A stretch of 5,909 nt of DNA from Phycisphaerales bacterium (GCA_029260335.1 JAJDDL010000077.1:1-5909), one strand, 5' to 3'. Counted from the first letter of the stretch, positions 1-5,909 are shown. Made by a program: numbers and translations. The notes: generated from the letters alone by a model not told the origin.

Positions 1-54
1 CCAAGCCGAGGGCGCATCCGTTTCGTGCGGGGGCTCAAGGGCCCATCGAGCATC

Positions 55-68
55 GAGGCTCGGGTGTG
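55..68 (+). promoter_or_regulatory. Ribosome binding site and GTG start of dnaE2
   Basis: GAGG at 55-58 lies 7 bases before a GTG at 66-68, which is good Shine-Dalgarno spacing. It supports the GTG as the start. The dnaE2 frame is open upstream to the window edge, so a longer N-terminus cannot be excluded. From memory, homologues begin close to the AYSEL...NFTFL segment (here residues 12-25), which agrees with a start near this GTG. Confidence 0.5.
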
Positions 69-3000
69 GGTTCGCGCAAGCGTGCGCCCATCGCCACGGC
101 GTATAGCGAGCTCTCGACGACGAGCAACTTCACGTTTTTGACCGGGGCGAGTCATCCGGACGAGATGGTGCGTCAAGCCGCGGCGTTGGGGCATAGCACC
201 GCGTGCATCGCGGATACCAACACCTTGGCGGGGGTGGTGCGGGCGCACGTGGCTGCGAAGGAGGTGAAAATTGCGCTTGCGGTGGGTAGTCGGTTGCGAT
301 TGACATCGCCCCAGGGCTTGGAAGTGATCGTCTATCCGACCGATCGCGAGGCGTATGCGCGATTGTGTCGGTTGCTCACGCTTGGCAAGCGAAGGGCGCC
401 CAAGGGCGAGTGTGATCTGTCACTCGACGACTTAATGGAGTACAGCGAGGGATTGCTCGGCGTGGTGATTGCGCCGGGTGAGATCGATGATGCGTTCATC
501 GGATCGCTTGGCACGCTTCGCGACGTGTTTGACGATGATCGGCTCTCGCTCGCGGCGTCGGTCGCGTGTGGGGCTGACGACGAGCAGCGATTGCGGGATA
601 TCTTGCGATGCGCTTCGGAGCAAGGCGTGCCGATGGTCGCGACGAACGCCGCGATCTATCACGCGCCCGAGCGGCGGCCTTTGCAAGACGTGCTGACGTG
701 TATTCGTCATGGGTGCACGATTCATGAGGCCGGGGCGAGGCTGCTTGCGAACGCCGAGCGGTATTTGAAGCCGGCGGGTGAGATGGGGCGGGTGTTTCAG
801 AGGAGTCCGGGGGCGGTTGCGCGGAGTGTGGAGATCGCTCAGCGGGCCTCGGCGTTCAGTTTGGATGATCTGCGGTATGAGTATCCGGTGGAGCCTTGCC
901 CGGCGGGGATGAACGCGACGCAGTATTTACATGAGCGGGCGTGGGCGGGGGCTCATCGGCGGTATCCCGATGGGGTGCCCGATGGGGTGGCGGGCACGTT
1001 GCGTGATGAGCTTGCGTTGATCGAGGAGTTGAAGTACGAGCCGTACTTTCTGACGTGCGATGACATCGTGGGGTTTGCCCGATCGCGTGGGATTCTGTGT
1101 CAGGGGCGAGGCGGGGCGGCGAACTCGGCGGTGTGTTATTGCCTGGGGCTGACCGAGGTGGATCCGTCGCGATTTCAGCTCTTGTTTGCGCGGTTCGTGA
1201 GTAGGGAGCGGGACGAGCCGCCGGATATTGATATTGACTTTGAGCATGAGCGGCGAGAAGAGGTGCTGCAGTATTTGTACGAAAAATATGGACGGGATCG
1301 GGCGGCGTTGACGGCCGAGGTGGTGTCGTATCGGGGGCGCAGTGCGGTGCGCGAGGTGGGCAAGGCGATGGGGTTGAGCCTGGACATGGTCGATGCGCTG
1401 GCCAAGTCGCTCGACCTGTGGAGCGGGGGTGCGAAGGCAGAGCGGATTCGCGAGGCGGGTTTCGATCCGCGGGATCCAACCTTAAGCAAGGTCATCAAGC
1501 TGACGGGTCAGCTTGGGGGGTTCCCTCGGCATTTATCCCAGCACGTGGGCGGGTTCGTGATCACGCGCAGGCCTTTGTGCGAGCTGGTGCCCATCGAAAA
1601 CGCGGCGATGGAGGATCGGACGGTCATCGAATGGGACAAGGATGACATCGACGCGATGGGGATGTTGAAGGTGGATTGTCTCGGCCTTGGGATGCTCACG
1701 TGTATTCGCAAGAGCTTTGAGATCATCCGTGAGAAGCAAGGGCGGGAGCTTTCGATTCCGAAGGTGCTAGTCGATAACGCCGACGATCAGCGGGTGTTCG
1801 CGATGATCCAACGTGCGGACACCTTGGGAGTGTTTCAGATCGAGAGCCGGGCGCAGATGTCGATGCTGCCGAGATTGAAGCCGAAGGAGTTTTATGACCT
1901 GGTGATCGAGGTGGCGATCGTGCGGCCGGGGCCGATCCAGGGCAAGATGGTGCATCCGTATCTGCGTCGGCGTAACGGCGAGGAGACGGTGAGCTTTCCG
2001 AGCGTTGAGGTTGAGGAGGTGCTTGGCAGGACGCTTGGGGTGCCGTTGTTTCAGGAGCAGGCGATGCAGCTTGCGATCGTGGCGGCGGGGTTTTCGCCGG
2101 ATGAAGCCGATCGGTTGCGTCGATCGATGGCGGCGTGGAAGCGCAAGGGCAACGCGATCGTGCGGTTTGGCGAGAAGCTCATTACGGGGATGACCAGTCG
2201 CGGGTATCCGCAGGAGTTCGCCGAGCGCTGCTTTGAGCAAATCAAGGGGTTTAGTGAGTATGGGTTTCCCGAGTCGCACGCGGCGAGCTTTGCGCTGCTC
2301 GTCTATGTGTCGTGCTGGTTGAAGCGGTACGAGCCCGCGGCGTTCGCGACGGCACTGATTAACTCTCAGCCGATGGGGTTCTATCGACCCGCGCAGATCA
2401 TCCGCGATGCCCAGGAGCATGGGGTCGAGGTTCGGCCAATCGACGTGAATCACAGCCAATGGGATTGCACGCTCGAGTCGGCGGGGCCGAGCGATCCTGC
2501 GCCCGATGGGCCGCCTGAGACGTGGGGTAAGGATGGCCCGGCGATCCGGTTGGGGATGCGGCTGGTGAAGGGGCTTCGTGAGGAGGAGGCGGATGAGATC
2601 GCGGGGGCGGTCGAGTTGGCGGGGCCGTTTGGATCGATCCAATCGCTCTGGCGGGCGAGCGGGGTGAGTGTGCGGAGTTTGCGGCGGTTGAGCGAGGCCG
2701 ACGCGTTCGGGTCGATGGGATTGGATCGCCGGGGCGCGACGTGGGCGATCCGGCCCTTGCGCGATGAGCGGCTGCCATTGTTCGAGCAGCACGAGTCGCC
2801 TGAGACTGATGGGGTGGAGGGGTTGCCGAGGGCGGAGCCGCAGTTGCGGGTGGCGTGTGATTACCTGAGCACGGGGTTGTCGCTCAAGGCGCATCCGGTG
2901 TCGTTCATTCGCAAGGAGTTGGATGGGTTGGGCGTGAGCCAGGCGGTGGATCTGCGGAGCGAGCGGTTGTGTCCGCAGGGCAGGCGATTGTCGGTCGGGG

Positions 3001-3263
3001 GTGTGGTGCTTGTGCGTCAGCGGCCGAGCACGGCGTCGGGCGTGGTGTTTGTGACACTCGAGGATGAGACGGGGATCGCGAATCTGATTGTCTGGCCGGC
3101 GGTGTTCGAGAAGTTTCGGCGGGTGGTGCGATTGAGCGCTTCGCTCTTGGTGCATGGGCGGGTGGAGCGGGCGGGGGAGGTTGTCCATGTGTTTGCAGAG
3201 CGGGTGGAGAGTTTGGATGAGCGGCTGGCGGGATTAAATGGGAAGTCGCGGGATTTTCACTGA
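66..3263 (+). CDS. dnaE2: Error-prone DNA polymerase DnaE2 (C-family, translesion)
   Basis: This is a full-length C-family DNA polymerase of the DnaE2 (ImuC) type, 1065 residues, which is normal for the family. DnaE2 acts in the cytoplasm in DNA-damage-induced mutagenesis and lesion bypass, usually with ImuB and ImuA. Domains in order: an N-terminal PHP domain (about 12-225, with NFTFLTGASHPDE at 21-33 and ADTNTLAGVVRAH at 49-61); the palm, with GRGGAANSAVCYCLG at 347-361, PPDIDIDF at 385-392 (catalytic D387 and D389) and KVDCLGLGMLTC at 535-546 (third aspartate D537); the fingers, with IVRPGPIQGKMVHPYLRRR at 618-636, PLFQEQAM at 660-667 and GFSEYGFPESHAASFALL at 728-745; a helix-hairpin-helix region (about 827-900); LPLF at 903-906; and an OB fold (about 975-1045). 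The protein ends SRDFH, as DnaE2 proteins often do. The first PHP position reads SNF rather than HxH, so metal-dependent exonuclease activity of that domain is doubtful. Neither an imuA/imuB partner nor a LexA box can be judged, because only 65 bases precede the gene. Confidence 0.97.
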   Translation: MGSRKRAPIATAYSELSTTSNFTFLTGASHPDEMVRQAAALGHSTACIADTNTLAGVVRAHVAAKEVKIALAVGSRLRLTSPQGLEVIVYPTDREAYARLCRLLTLGKRRAPKGECDLSLDDLMEYSEGLLGVVIAPGEIDDAFIGSLGTLRDVFDDDRLSLAASVACGADDEQRLRDILRCASEQGVPMVATNAAIYHAPERRPLQDVLTCIRHGCTIHEAGARLLANAERYLKPAGEMGRVFQRSPGAVARSVEIAQRASAFSLDDLRYEYPVEPCPAGMNATQYLHERAWAGAHRRYPDGVPDGVAGTLRDELALIEELKYEPYFLTCDDIVGFARSRGILCQGRGGAANSAVCYCLGLTEVDPSRFQLLFARFVSRERDEPPDIDIDFEHERREEVLQYLYEKYGRDRAALTAEVVSYRGRSAVREVGKAMGLSLDMVDALAKSLDLWSGGAKAERIREAGFDPRDPTLSKVIKLTGQLGGFPRHLSQHVGGFVITRRPLCELVPIENAAMEDRTVIEWDKDDIDAMGMLKVDCLGLGMLTCIRKSFEIIREKQGRELSIPKVLVDNADDQRVFAMIQRADTLGVFQIESRAQMSMLPRLKPKEFYDLVIEVAIVRPGPIQGKMVHPYLRRRNGEETVSFPSVEVEEVLGRTLGVPLFQEQAMQLAIVAAGFSPDEADRLRRSMAAWKRKGNAIVRFGEKLITGMTSRGYPQEFAERCFEQIKGFSEYGFPESHAASFALLVYVSCWLKRYEPAAFATALINSQPMGFYRPAQIIRDAQEHGVEVRPIDVNHSQWDCTLESAGPSDPAPDGPPETWGKDGPAIRLGMRLVKGLREEEADEIAGAVELAGPFGSIQSLWRASGVSVRSLRRLSEADAFGSMGLDRRGATWAIRPLRDERLPLFEQHESPETDGVEGLPRAEPQLRVACDYLSTGLSLKAHPVSFIRKELDGLGVSQAVDLRSERLCPQGRRLSVGGVVLVRQRPSTASGVVFVTLEDETGIANLIVWPAVFEKFRRVVRLSASLLVHGRVERAGEVVHVFAERVESLDERLAGLNGKSRDFH

Positions 3264-3284
3264 GGGGGGCGGAAGGGAGTTGCA

Positions 3285-3314
3285 CCGCGGAGGGCCGCGG
3301 AGAGCCGCGGAGAA
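3285..3314. repeat. Three tandem 10-bp GC-rich units (CCGCGGAGRG-like)
   Basis: CCGCGGAGGG, CCGCGGAGAG and CCGCGGAGAA follow each other with an exact 10-base period, beginning 22 bases after the dnaE2 stop. A purine-rich run (AAGGAAAGAAGAGAGAA) follows to about 3330. I recall similar imperfect 'accgcggaggrcgcggaga' strings as scattered intergenic repeats in planctomycetes and some other bacteria. That link is from memory and was not searched. The function is unknown. Each unit contains the palindrome CCGCGG (SacII-type site), so three sites lie in 26 bases. Confidence 0.65.
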
Positions 3315-3333
3315 AGGAAAGAAGAGAGAACTT

Positions 3334-3413
3334 ACGAGCCCGACGCGCGAGCGAGGGGGCATGCAACGAGTGCATCCAAGGTGCCTTCTCCCTCGCTCGC
3401 GCGTCGGGCTCGT
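3334..3413. repeat. Perfect 24-bp inverted repeat, REP-like palindromic element
   Basis: The left arm (3334-3357, beginning ACGAGCCCGACGCGC) and the right arm (3390-3413, ending GCGTCGGGCTCGT) are perfect reverse complements over 24 bases, separated by 32 bases. The loop can fold further: GGCA 3358-3361 pairs with TGCC 3382-3385, and TGCA 3362-3365 with TGCA 3371-3374. The result is a cruciform or a long RNA hairpin. No T-run follows the right arm, so it is not a canonical intrinsic terminator, although such a stem could still slow transcription or protect the dnaE2 mRNA 3' end. Translations of the element give SPTRERG and PRSRVGL, phrases I remember from planctomycete hypothetical proteins, which points to a dispersed genomic repeat. 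There is no transposase and no obvious target-site duplication. Confidence 0.85.
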
Positions 3414-3448
3414 TGACTGAAAGCCCACATGCGACAAATGCGGCCATC

Positions 3449-3476
3449 GGGGCTTAACCCCTGGGCGGAGTCGCCC
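3449..3476 (+). other. Two short adjacent hairpins upstream of the unknown gene
   Basis: GGGG 3449-3452 pairs with CCCC 3458-3461 around CTTAA. Immediately after it, GGGCG 3463-3467 pairs with CGCCC 3472-3476 around GAGT. An alternative longer-range stem pairs GCCCA 3423-3427 with TGGGC 3462-3466, which would compete with the second hairpin. The stems are short and the DNA is GC-rich, so chance is possible. I do not recognise a named riboswitch here. Confidence 0.3.
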
Positions 3477-3482
3477 GATATT
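3454..3482 (+). promoter_or_regulatory. Weak sigma-70-like promoter candidate
   Basis: TTAACC at 3454-3459 (4 of 6 to TTGACA) and GATATT at 3477-3482 (4 of 6 to TATAAT) are separated by exactly 17 bases. Transcription would begin near 3489, inside the dyad at 3482-3508. Another -35-like hexamer, TTGACT at 3413-3418, overlaps the end of the large palindrome but has no good -10 partner. Both matches are modest, and planctomycete promoters are poorly predicted by this consensus. Confidence 0.2.
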
Positions 3483-3508
3483 TCTCCTGAGTCCATCCAT
3501 CAGGAGAA
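3482..3508 (+). promoter_or_regulatory. Perfect 9-bp dyad that includes the Shine-Dalgarno sequence
   Basis: TTCTCCTGA at 3482-3490 is the exact reverse complement of TCAGGAGAA at 3500-3508, with nine bases between. The right arm contains the ribosome binding site AGGAG (3502-3506) of the gene starting at 3513, and the left arm acts as an anti-Shine-Dalgarno. In RNA this would form a 9-bp stem that hides the ribosome binding site, a translational off-switch. If transcription instead starts within the dyad, near 3489, the left arm would be missing from the RNA and the dyad would make better sense as a DNA operator. The sequence alone does not decide between these. Confidence 0.5.
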
Positions 3509-3512
3509 CGCC

Positions 3513-4268
3513 ATGGCCACTTCGACGCTCGCGATGCTCGCTCTGTTGACGGCTTCTCAGGCTCCGCATCCGCCGATCGAGCCAAAGCTGACGGAGATCA
3601 TCGATCATCGGGTGGTCACGGTGGTGACCGACGACGATGGGTTTAACTTCAACCCGCCGGGGCTGAATCTCGCGTTTGATCTGGATCTTCGCCCGGGGTT
3701 TCAGTTTGCGGCGTTCGATCACGAGCATGTCAAGATCGAGGCCCGCGATTCGGTGGGGACCGATTTGACGAAGATCGAAAGCGGGTTTGGACAACCGCAG
3801 CACTTTGAAGTGATCGGCACGTGGGGCGAAGAGGGCATGGTGTACGACTCGTTCACGCTCAAGCTCGGCAAGGCCCGGCGTGATGCGACGACGTTCAGCG
3901 TGCATGCCACGGTGCCGGCGATCGTTTTCGCGGGGATCGAGGTGCACAACGTGCGGGTTGCGAGCAAGGCGAGCGATCTGCCTGGTTCCAAGTTTGGGCA
4001 GGATGCGAGGATCCAGATGCGAGCCGAGAGCGGGATGGTCACCGTGACGATCCGCCCGGGCACGTTGAAGGACTCGATCGAGAAACTGGAGTTGGTGGCC
4101 AGAGATGGCGAGCCGGTCGAGTCGATCAGCACGATGTGGAATGACCAGTCGGTGCAGTACATGTTCCAGGTCGAGACCGAGGCGTCGGCACAGGTTCTGA
4201 TCTCGCATCGCAAGAACGTGCATAGCGTGCCGGTGCGAGTGGAGATCAAGGACCGGCCGCTGCCTTAA
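3513..4268 (+). CDS. Probable exported beta-rich protein of unknown function
   Basis: I do not recognise a family. The start is ATG 3513, because AGGAG at 3502-3506 lies six bases before it. An in-frame ATG at 3429 would add 28 residues translated from the structured leader and has no such site. The 251-residue product begins MATSTLAMLALLTASQAPHP, a short hydrophobic stretch ending in small residues (TASQA, about 17). This suggests a signal peptide, although the n-region lacks Lys/Arg. The rest has no further membrane segment and alternates short hydrophobic and charged runs typical of beta strands (for example VVTVVTD 34-40, LNLAFDLDL 51-59, MVTVTIRPG 175-183, VPVRVEIKD 239-247), as in a secreted beta-sandwich. 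An acidic DDD lies at 40-42. The only cysteine-like or catalytic pattern I looked for is absent: there are no cysteines in the mature part and no obvious active-site motif. modA starts 55 bases later on the same strand, so co-transcription is possible, but a shared role is unproven. Confidence 0.85.
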   Translation: MATSTLAMLALLTASQAPHPPIEPKLTEIIDHRVVTVVTDDDGFNFNPPGLNLAFDLDLRPGFQFAAFDHEHVKIEARDSVGTDLTKIESGFGQPQHFEVIGTWGEEGMVYDSFTLKLGKARRDATTFSVHATVPAIVFAGIEVHNVRVASKASDLPGSKFGQDARIQMRAESGMVTVTIRPGTLKDSIEKLELVARDGEPVESISTMWNDQSVQYMFQVETEASAQVLISHRKNVHSVPVRVEIKDRPLP

Positions 4269-4323
4269 GAGGCGTGTTTCGATCGATCCGTGACGCGGCG
4301 CGTTGGCCCACTATCCTTGAGGG

Positions 4324-5184
4324 ATGGACGCAGGACTCCATTTTGAGAATCGCTGGCGAGGGGCGAGGACCGGCCGGCCAACTGGGCGGGCGGGATTCGT
4401 CGACCTGCCGTTGCTTGCGATGCTGGGCTCGATTGTCGTGGCGGCCTTGCTGGTTTGGGCGCTGCTCGCGCTGAACCCGGCGAGGGCCGGCAAGCCTCGC
4501 CTGGTGCTGCACTGTGCGGCGGTGTTTCAACCGGCGATGGACCTGATTGTCGAGGATTACGAACGCGAGTATCGCGTGCGCATCGACCCTCAGTATGCCG
4601 GATCTGGGACTCTCCTCGGCGGCATTCAGGCCAGCGAGCGTGGCGATCTGTTTCTGCCCGCCGATCCGAGTTATCTGGAAAGCGCAAGATCATTGAACTT
4701 GCTTCGGTTGTCGACGCCCATTGCGGGGTTGCGACCGGTGCTGGCGGTGGCGGCGGGCAATCCGCTGGGCCTGGATTCGCTGGATGATCTGCGGCGGGTG
4801 GATATTCGGGTCGGGCTTGCGGATCCGGATGGGGCCTCGATCGGGCAAATCTCTCGCGAGGCGTTGCGCGCTGCGGGGATCTGGGACGAGGTCGAACTGG
4901 GCGTGCGGGTCATCAAGCCGACGGTGAGCGGGATTGCGATGGACCTGGTCGCGGGTGCGATCGACGTGACGATCCTGTGGGATCAGACCGCGGCGTCGAA
5001 TGCTTCGATTGACGGAATCCAGATCGCGGAACTGGAAGGGTATGAAAGCGTTGCGGAGATTGGCCTCCTTCGCGAATCGCAGAACATGAAAGAAGCCGCA
5101 CGGTTTGCGGCGTATCTGACGGGCCGGGGTCAGAAGCGGTTGCTTGAGGCGGGTTTTCACGCGCCGGATGGGAGCACGCCTTGA
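4324..5184 (+). CDS. modA: ModA-like molybdate/tungstate-binding protein, membrane-anchored
   Basis: This is a 286-residue periplasmic-binding-protein type II of the ModA group, the ligand-capturing part of an oxyanion ABC importer. Recognisable parts are LVLHCAAVFQPAMDLI at 60-75 (first strand and helix), QYAGSGTLLGGI at 90-101 followed by GDLFLPADPSYL at 107-118, the conserved GSG plus 'D-F-ADP' pattern of ModA-like proteins, the hinge region RPVLAVAAGNP at 137-147, and KPTVSGIAMDLVAGAIDVTI at 198-217 in the second lobe. The N-terminus is unusual: about 28 Arg-rich residues precede a single hydrophobic segment (about 29-50). There is no lipobox, so it is probably held by an uncleaved anchor or a late-cleaved signal. 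E. coli ModA has Ser in the first strand (AAS) where this protein reads AAV, so the exact anion (molybdate, tungstate or another) is open. A stop codon at 4318-4320 rules out an upstream start. ATG 4324 lacks a well-spaced Shine-Dalgarno, since GAGGG directly abuts it. The stop overlaps the modB start, which supports an operon. Confidence 0.87.
   Translation: MDAGLHFENRWRGARTGRPTGRAGFVDLPLLAMLGSIVVAALLVWALLALNPARAGKPRLVLHCAAVFQPAMDLIVEDYEREYRVRIDPQYAGSGTLLGGIQASERGDLFLPADPSYLESARSLNLLRLSTPIAGLRPVLAVAAGNPLGLDSLDDLRRVDIRVGLADPDGASIGQISREALRAAGIWDEVELGVRVIKPTVSGIAMDLVAGAIDVTILWDQTAASNASIDGIQIAELEGYESVAEIGLLRESQNMKEAARFAAYLTGRGQKRLLEAGFHAPDGSTP
5170..5183 (+). promoter_or_regulatory. Ribosome binding site for a TTG start overlapping the modA stop
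   Basis: GGGAG at 5170-5174 lies six bases before TTG 5181-5183. The TTG overlaps the modA stop as TTGA, giving classic translational coupling. The competing in-frame ATG at 5202 has no comparable purine-rich site at the right distance. This favours TTG as the modB start. Confidence 0.6.
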
Positions 5185-5909
5185 TCCACACGAAAGTCAG
5201 CATGCGTGACAAGCTCTTTCACGTCTCGATCGCGGGGATGATGACGGCGTACGCGGCGCTGGTGGTCGCGATGATCCTGGCGATGGCGATGCGCTCGGAT
5301 GCCGGGTCGTTTGCGAGCATCCTTCAGGATGACGCGATTCGGCGGGCGGGATTGCTCAGCTTGGTCACGAGCACGCTCTCGATGATCATCGCGTTGTGGA
5401 TTGCGGTGCCGTCGGCGTATCTGCTCAGCCGCTACAAGTTCTTTGGTCGGCGGGTGATCGATGCGGTGTTGGATGTGCCGATTGCGCTGCCGCCGTTGGT
5501 TGTGGGGTTGGGGTTGTTGATTCTGTTTCGGACCGGGCCCGGGCGTTGGTTTGAGTCGACGTTCTTTGGGGTGAGCTACGAGATCGCGGCGATTGTGCTC
5601 GCGCAGGTCGTGGTCGCGACGGCCTTTGCGATCCGGACGATGCGGGCGACCTTTGATCAGATCGATCCTCGGCATGAGGATGTGGCGCGGACGCTTGGGA
5701 TGAGTAGAGCCCGGGCGTTTCGGACGGTGACCGTGCCGGAGGCTCGGCCGGGGATCGTGGCCGCGGGGACGATCGCATGGGCCCGTTCGCTCGGGGAGTT
5801 TGGACCGGTGCTCGTGTTTGCGGGCATGACGCGCATGAAGACCGAGGTGCTGCCGACGACGATCTACCTGGAGTTCAGCACGGGTGAGCTTGGGCGGGCG
5901 ATGGCGGTG
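5181..5909 (+). CDS. modB: ModB-type molybdate/tungstate ABC permease (3' end beyond window)
   Basis: This is a partial gene: 243 codons are visible with no stop before the window edge. It encodes the membrane permease that pairs with the ModA-like protein and a ModC-type ATPase to import molybdate or a related oxyanion across the inner membrane. Hydrophobic segments lie at about 17-37, 57-82, 92-116 and 133-151, followed by a further one near 192-215. The ABC-permease EAA loop is clear: EDVARTLGMSRARAF at 166-180, then TVPEARPGI at 184-192. RSLGEFGPVLVFAG at 202-215 and LPTTIYLEF at 224-232 match the ModB/CysT-type C-terminal signature, and the proline-rich VPIALPPLVVGLGLL at 99-113 is also typical. 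I chose TTG 5181 because of its ribosome binding site and the 4-base overlap with modA. Starting at ATG 5202 would remove seven residues and keep all domains. Little more than the C-terminal tail should be missing. Confidence 0.93.
   Translation, partial: MIHTKVSMRDKLFHVSIAGMMTAYAALVVAMILAMAMRSDAGSFASILQDDAIRRAGLLSLVTSTLSMIIALWIAVPSAYLLSRYKFFGRRVIDAVLDVPIALPPLVVGLGLLILFRTGPGRWFESTFFGVSYEIAAIVLAQVVVATAFAIRTMRATFDQIDPRHEDVARTLGMSRARAFRTVTVPEARPGIVAAGTIAWARSLGEFGPVLVFAGMTRMKTEVLPTTIYLEFSTGELGRAMAV

Noticed and set aside
966..989. Tandem duplication of the 12-mer CCCGATGGGGTG in dnaE2 (PDGVPDGV, residues 301-308)
   Set aside because: The surrounding segment fits the usual DnaE2 pattern (YP-GVP before the ELALI helix) without an insertion, so it is most likely a chance codon-level repeat.
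1767..3188. Long open frame on the minus strand (473 codons) inside dnaE2
   Set aside because: It is antisense to a fully conserved polymerase, its product is rich in Arg, His and Pro without any domain, and such shadows are expected opposite GC-rich codons.
3238..3420. Small plus-strand open frame (60 codons) covering the end of dnaE2 and the palindrome
   Set aside because: Its sequence is just the translated repeat elements (SPTRERG...PRSRVGL), it overlaps the dnaE2 end and it lacks a ribosome binding site.
3334..3420. The 24-bp palindrome as an intrinsic terminator for dnaE2
   Set aside because: The loop is 32 bases and no T-run follows the right arm. An effect on mRNA stability is possible but not a standard terminator.
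3429..3512. Longer start (ATG 3429) for the unknown exported protein
   Set aside because: It would place 28 residues from the structured leader before the signal-like segment, and no Shine-Dalgarno precedes it. ATG 3513 has AGGAG at six bases.
3234..4223. Minus-strand open frame (329 codons) opposite the unknown gene and the repeats
   Set aside because: It runs through the palindrome and the tandem repeat and has a low-complexity Arg/His/Leu-rich product. The plus-strand gene has the better ribosome binding site and signal-like start.
4289..4323. Leaderless promoter for modA (TATCCT at 4312-4317, just before the ATG)
   Set aside because: The -10 match is weak and no acceptable -35 lies at 16-18 bases, so it cannot be supported.
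4455..4787. Plus-strand open frame of 110 codons within modA
   Set aside because: It is an out-of-frame shadow of the conserved ModA-like protein with no recognisable content.

Overview
The window looks like chromosomal DNA from a GC-rich bacterium, most likely a planctomycete and perhaps of the Phycisphaerae. This is inference. It rests on the strongly G-rich coding strand, on the style of the DnaE2 and ModA-like proteins, and above all on an intergenic palindrome. When translated, that palindrome gives phrases such as SPTRERG, PRSRVGL and EPDARARE, which I recall as recurrent junk phrases in planctomycete hypothetical proteins. No rRNA, tRNA, CRISPR array or transposase is visible, and all four genes read on the + strand.

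Layout: (1) 66-3263 is a complete error-prone DNA polymerase DnaE2 with all three catalytic aspartates. Its usual partners imuA/imuB would lie upstream, outside the window. (2) 3264-3512 is a 249-base intergenic stretch packed with structure: a threefold 10-bp GC-rich tandem repeat, a perfect 24-bp inverted repeat with a further foldable loop, two short hairpins, and a perfect 9-bp dyad that covers the ribosome binding site of the next gene. (3) 3513-4268 encodes a 251-residue, probably exported, beta-rich protein of unknown function. (4) 4324-5184 encodes a ModA-like oxyanion-binding protein with an N-terminal membrane anchor. (5) 5181 to the window end is the start of its ModB-type permease, joined by a TTGA stop/start overlap and cut off by the window edge.

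The genes form at least two functional units. DnaE2 belongs to SOS-type mutagenic translesion synthesis. The modA-modB pair is a molybdate or tungstate ABC importer, whose ATPase (modC) is expected just downstream. The unknown exported protein lies 55 bases before modA on the same strand and could share its transcript, but nothing in its sequence ties it to molybdate. I see no convincing new multi-gene system. The most interesting parts are the dense repeat cluster after dnaE2 and the dyad over the start of the unknown gene.
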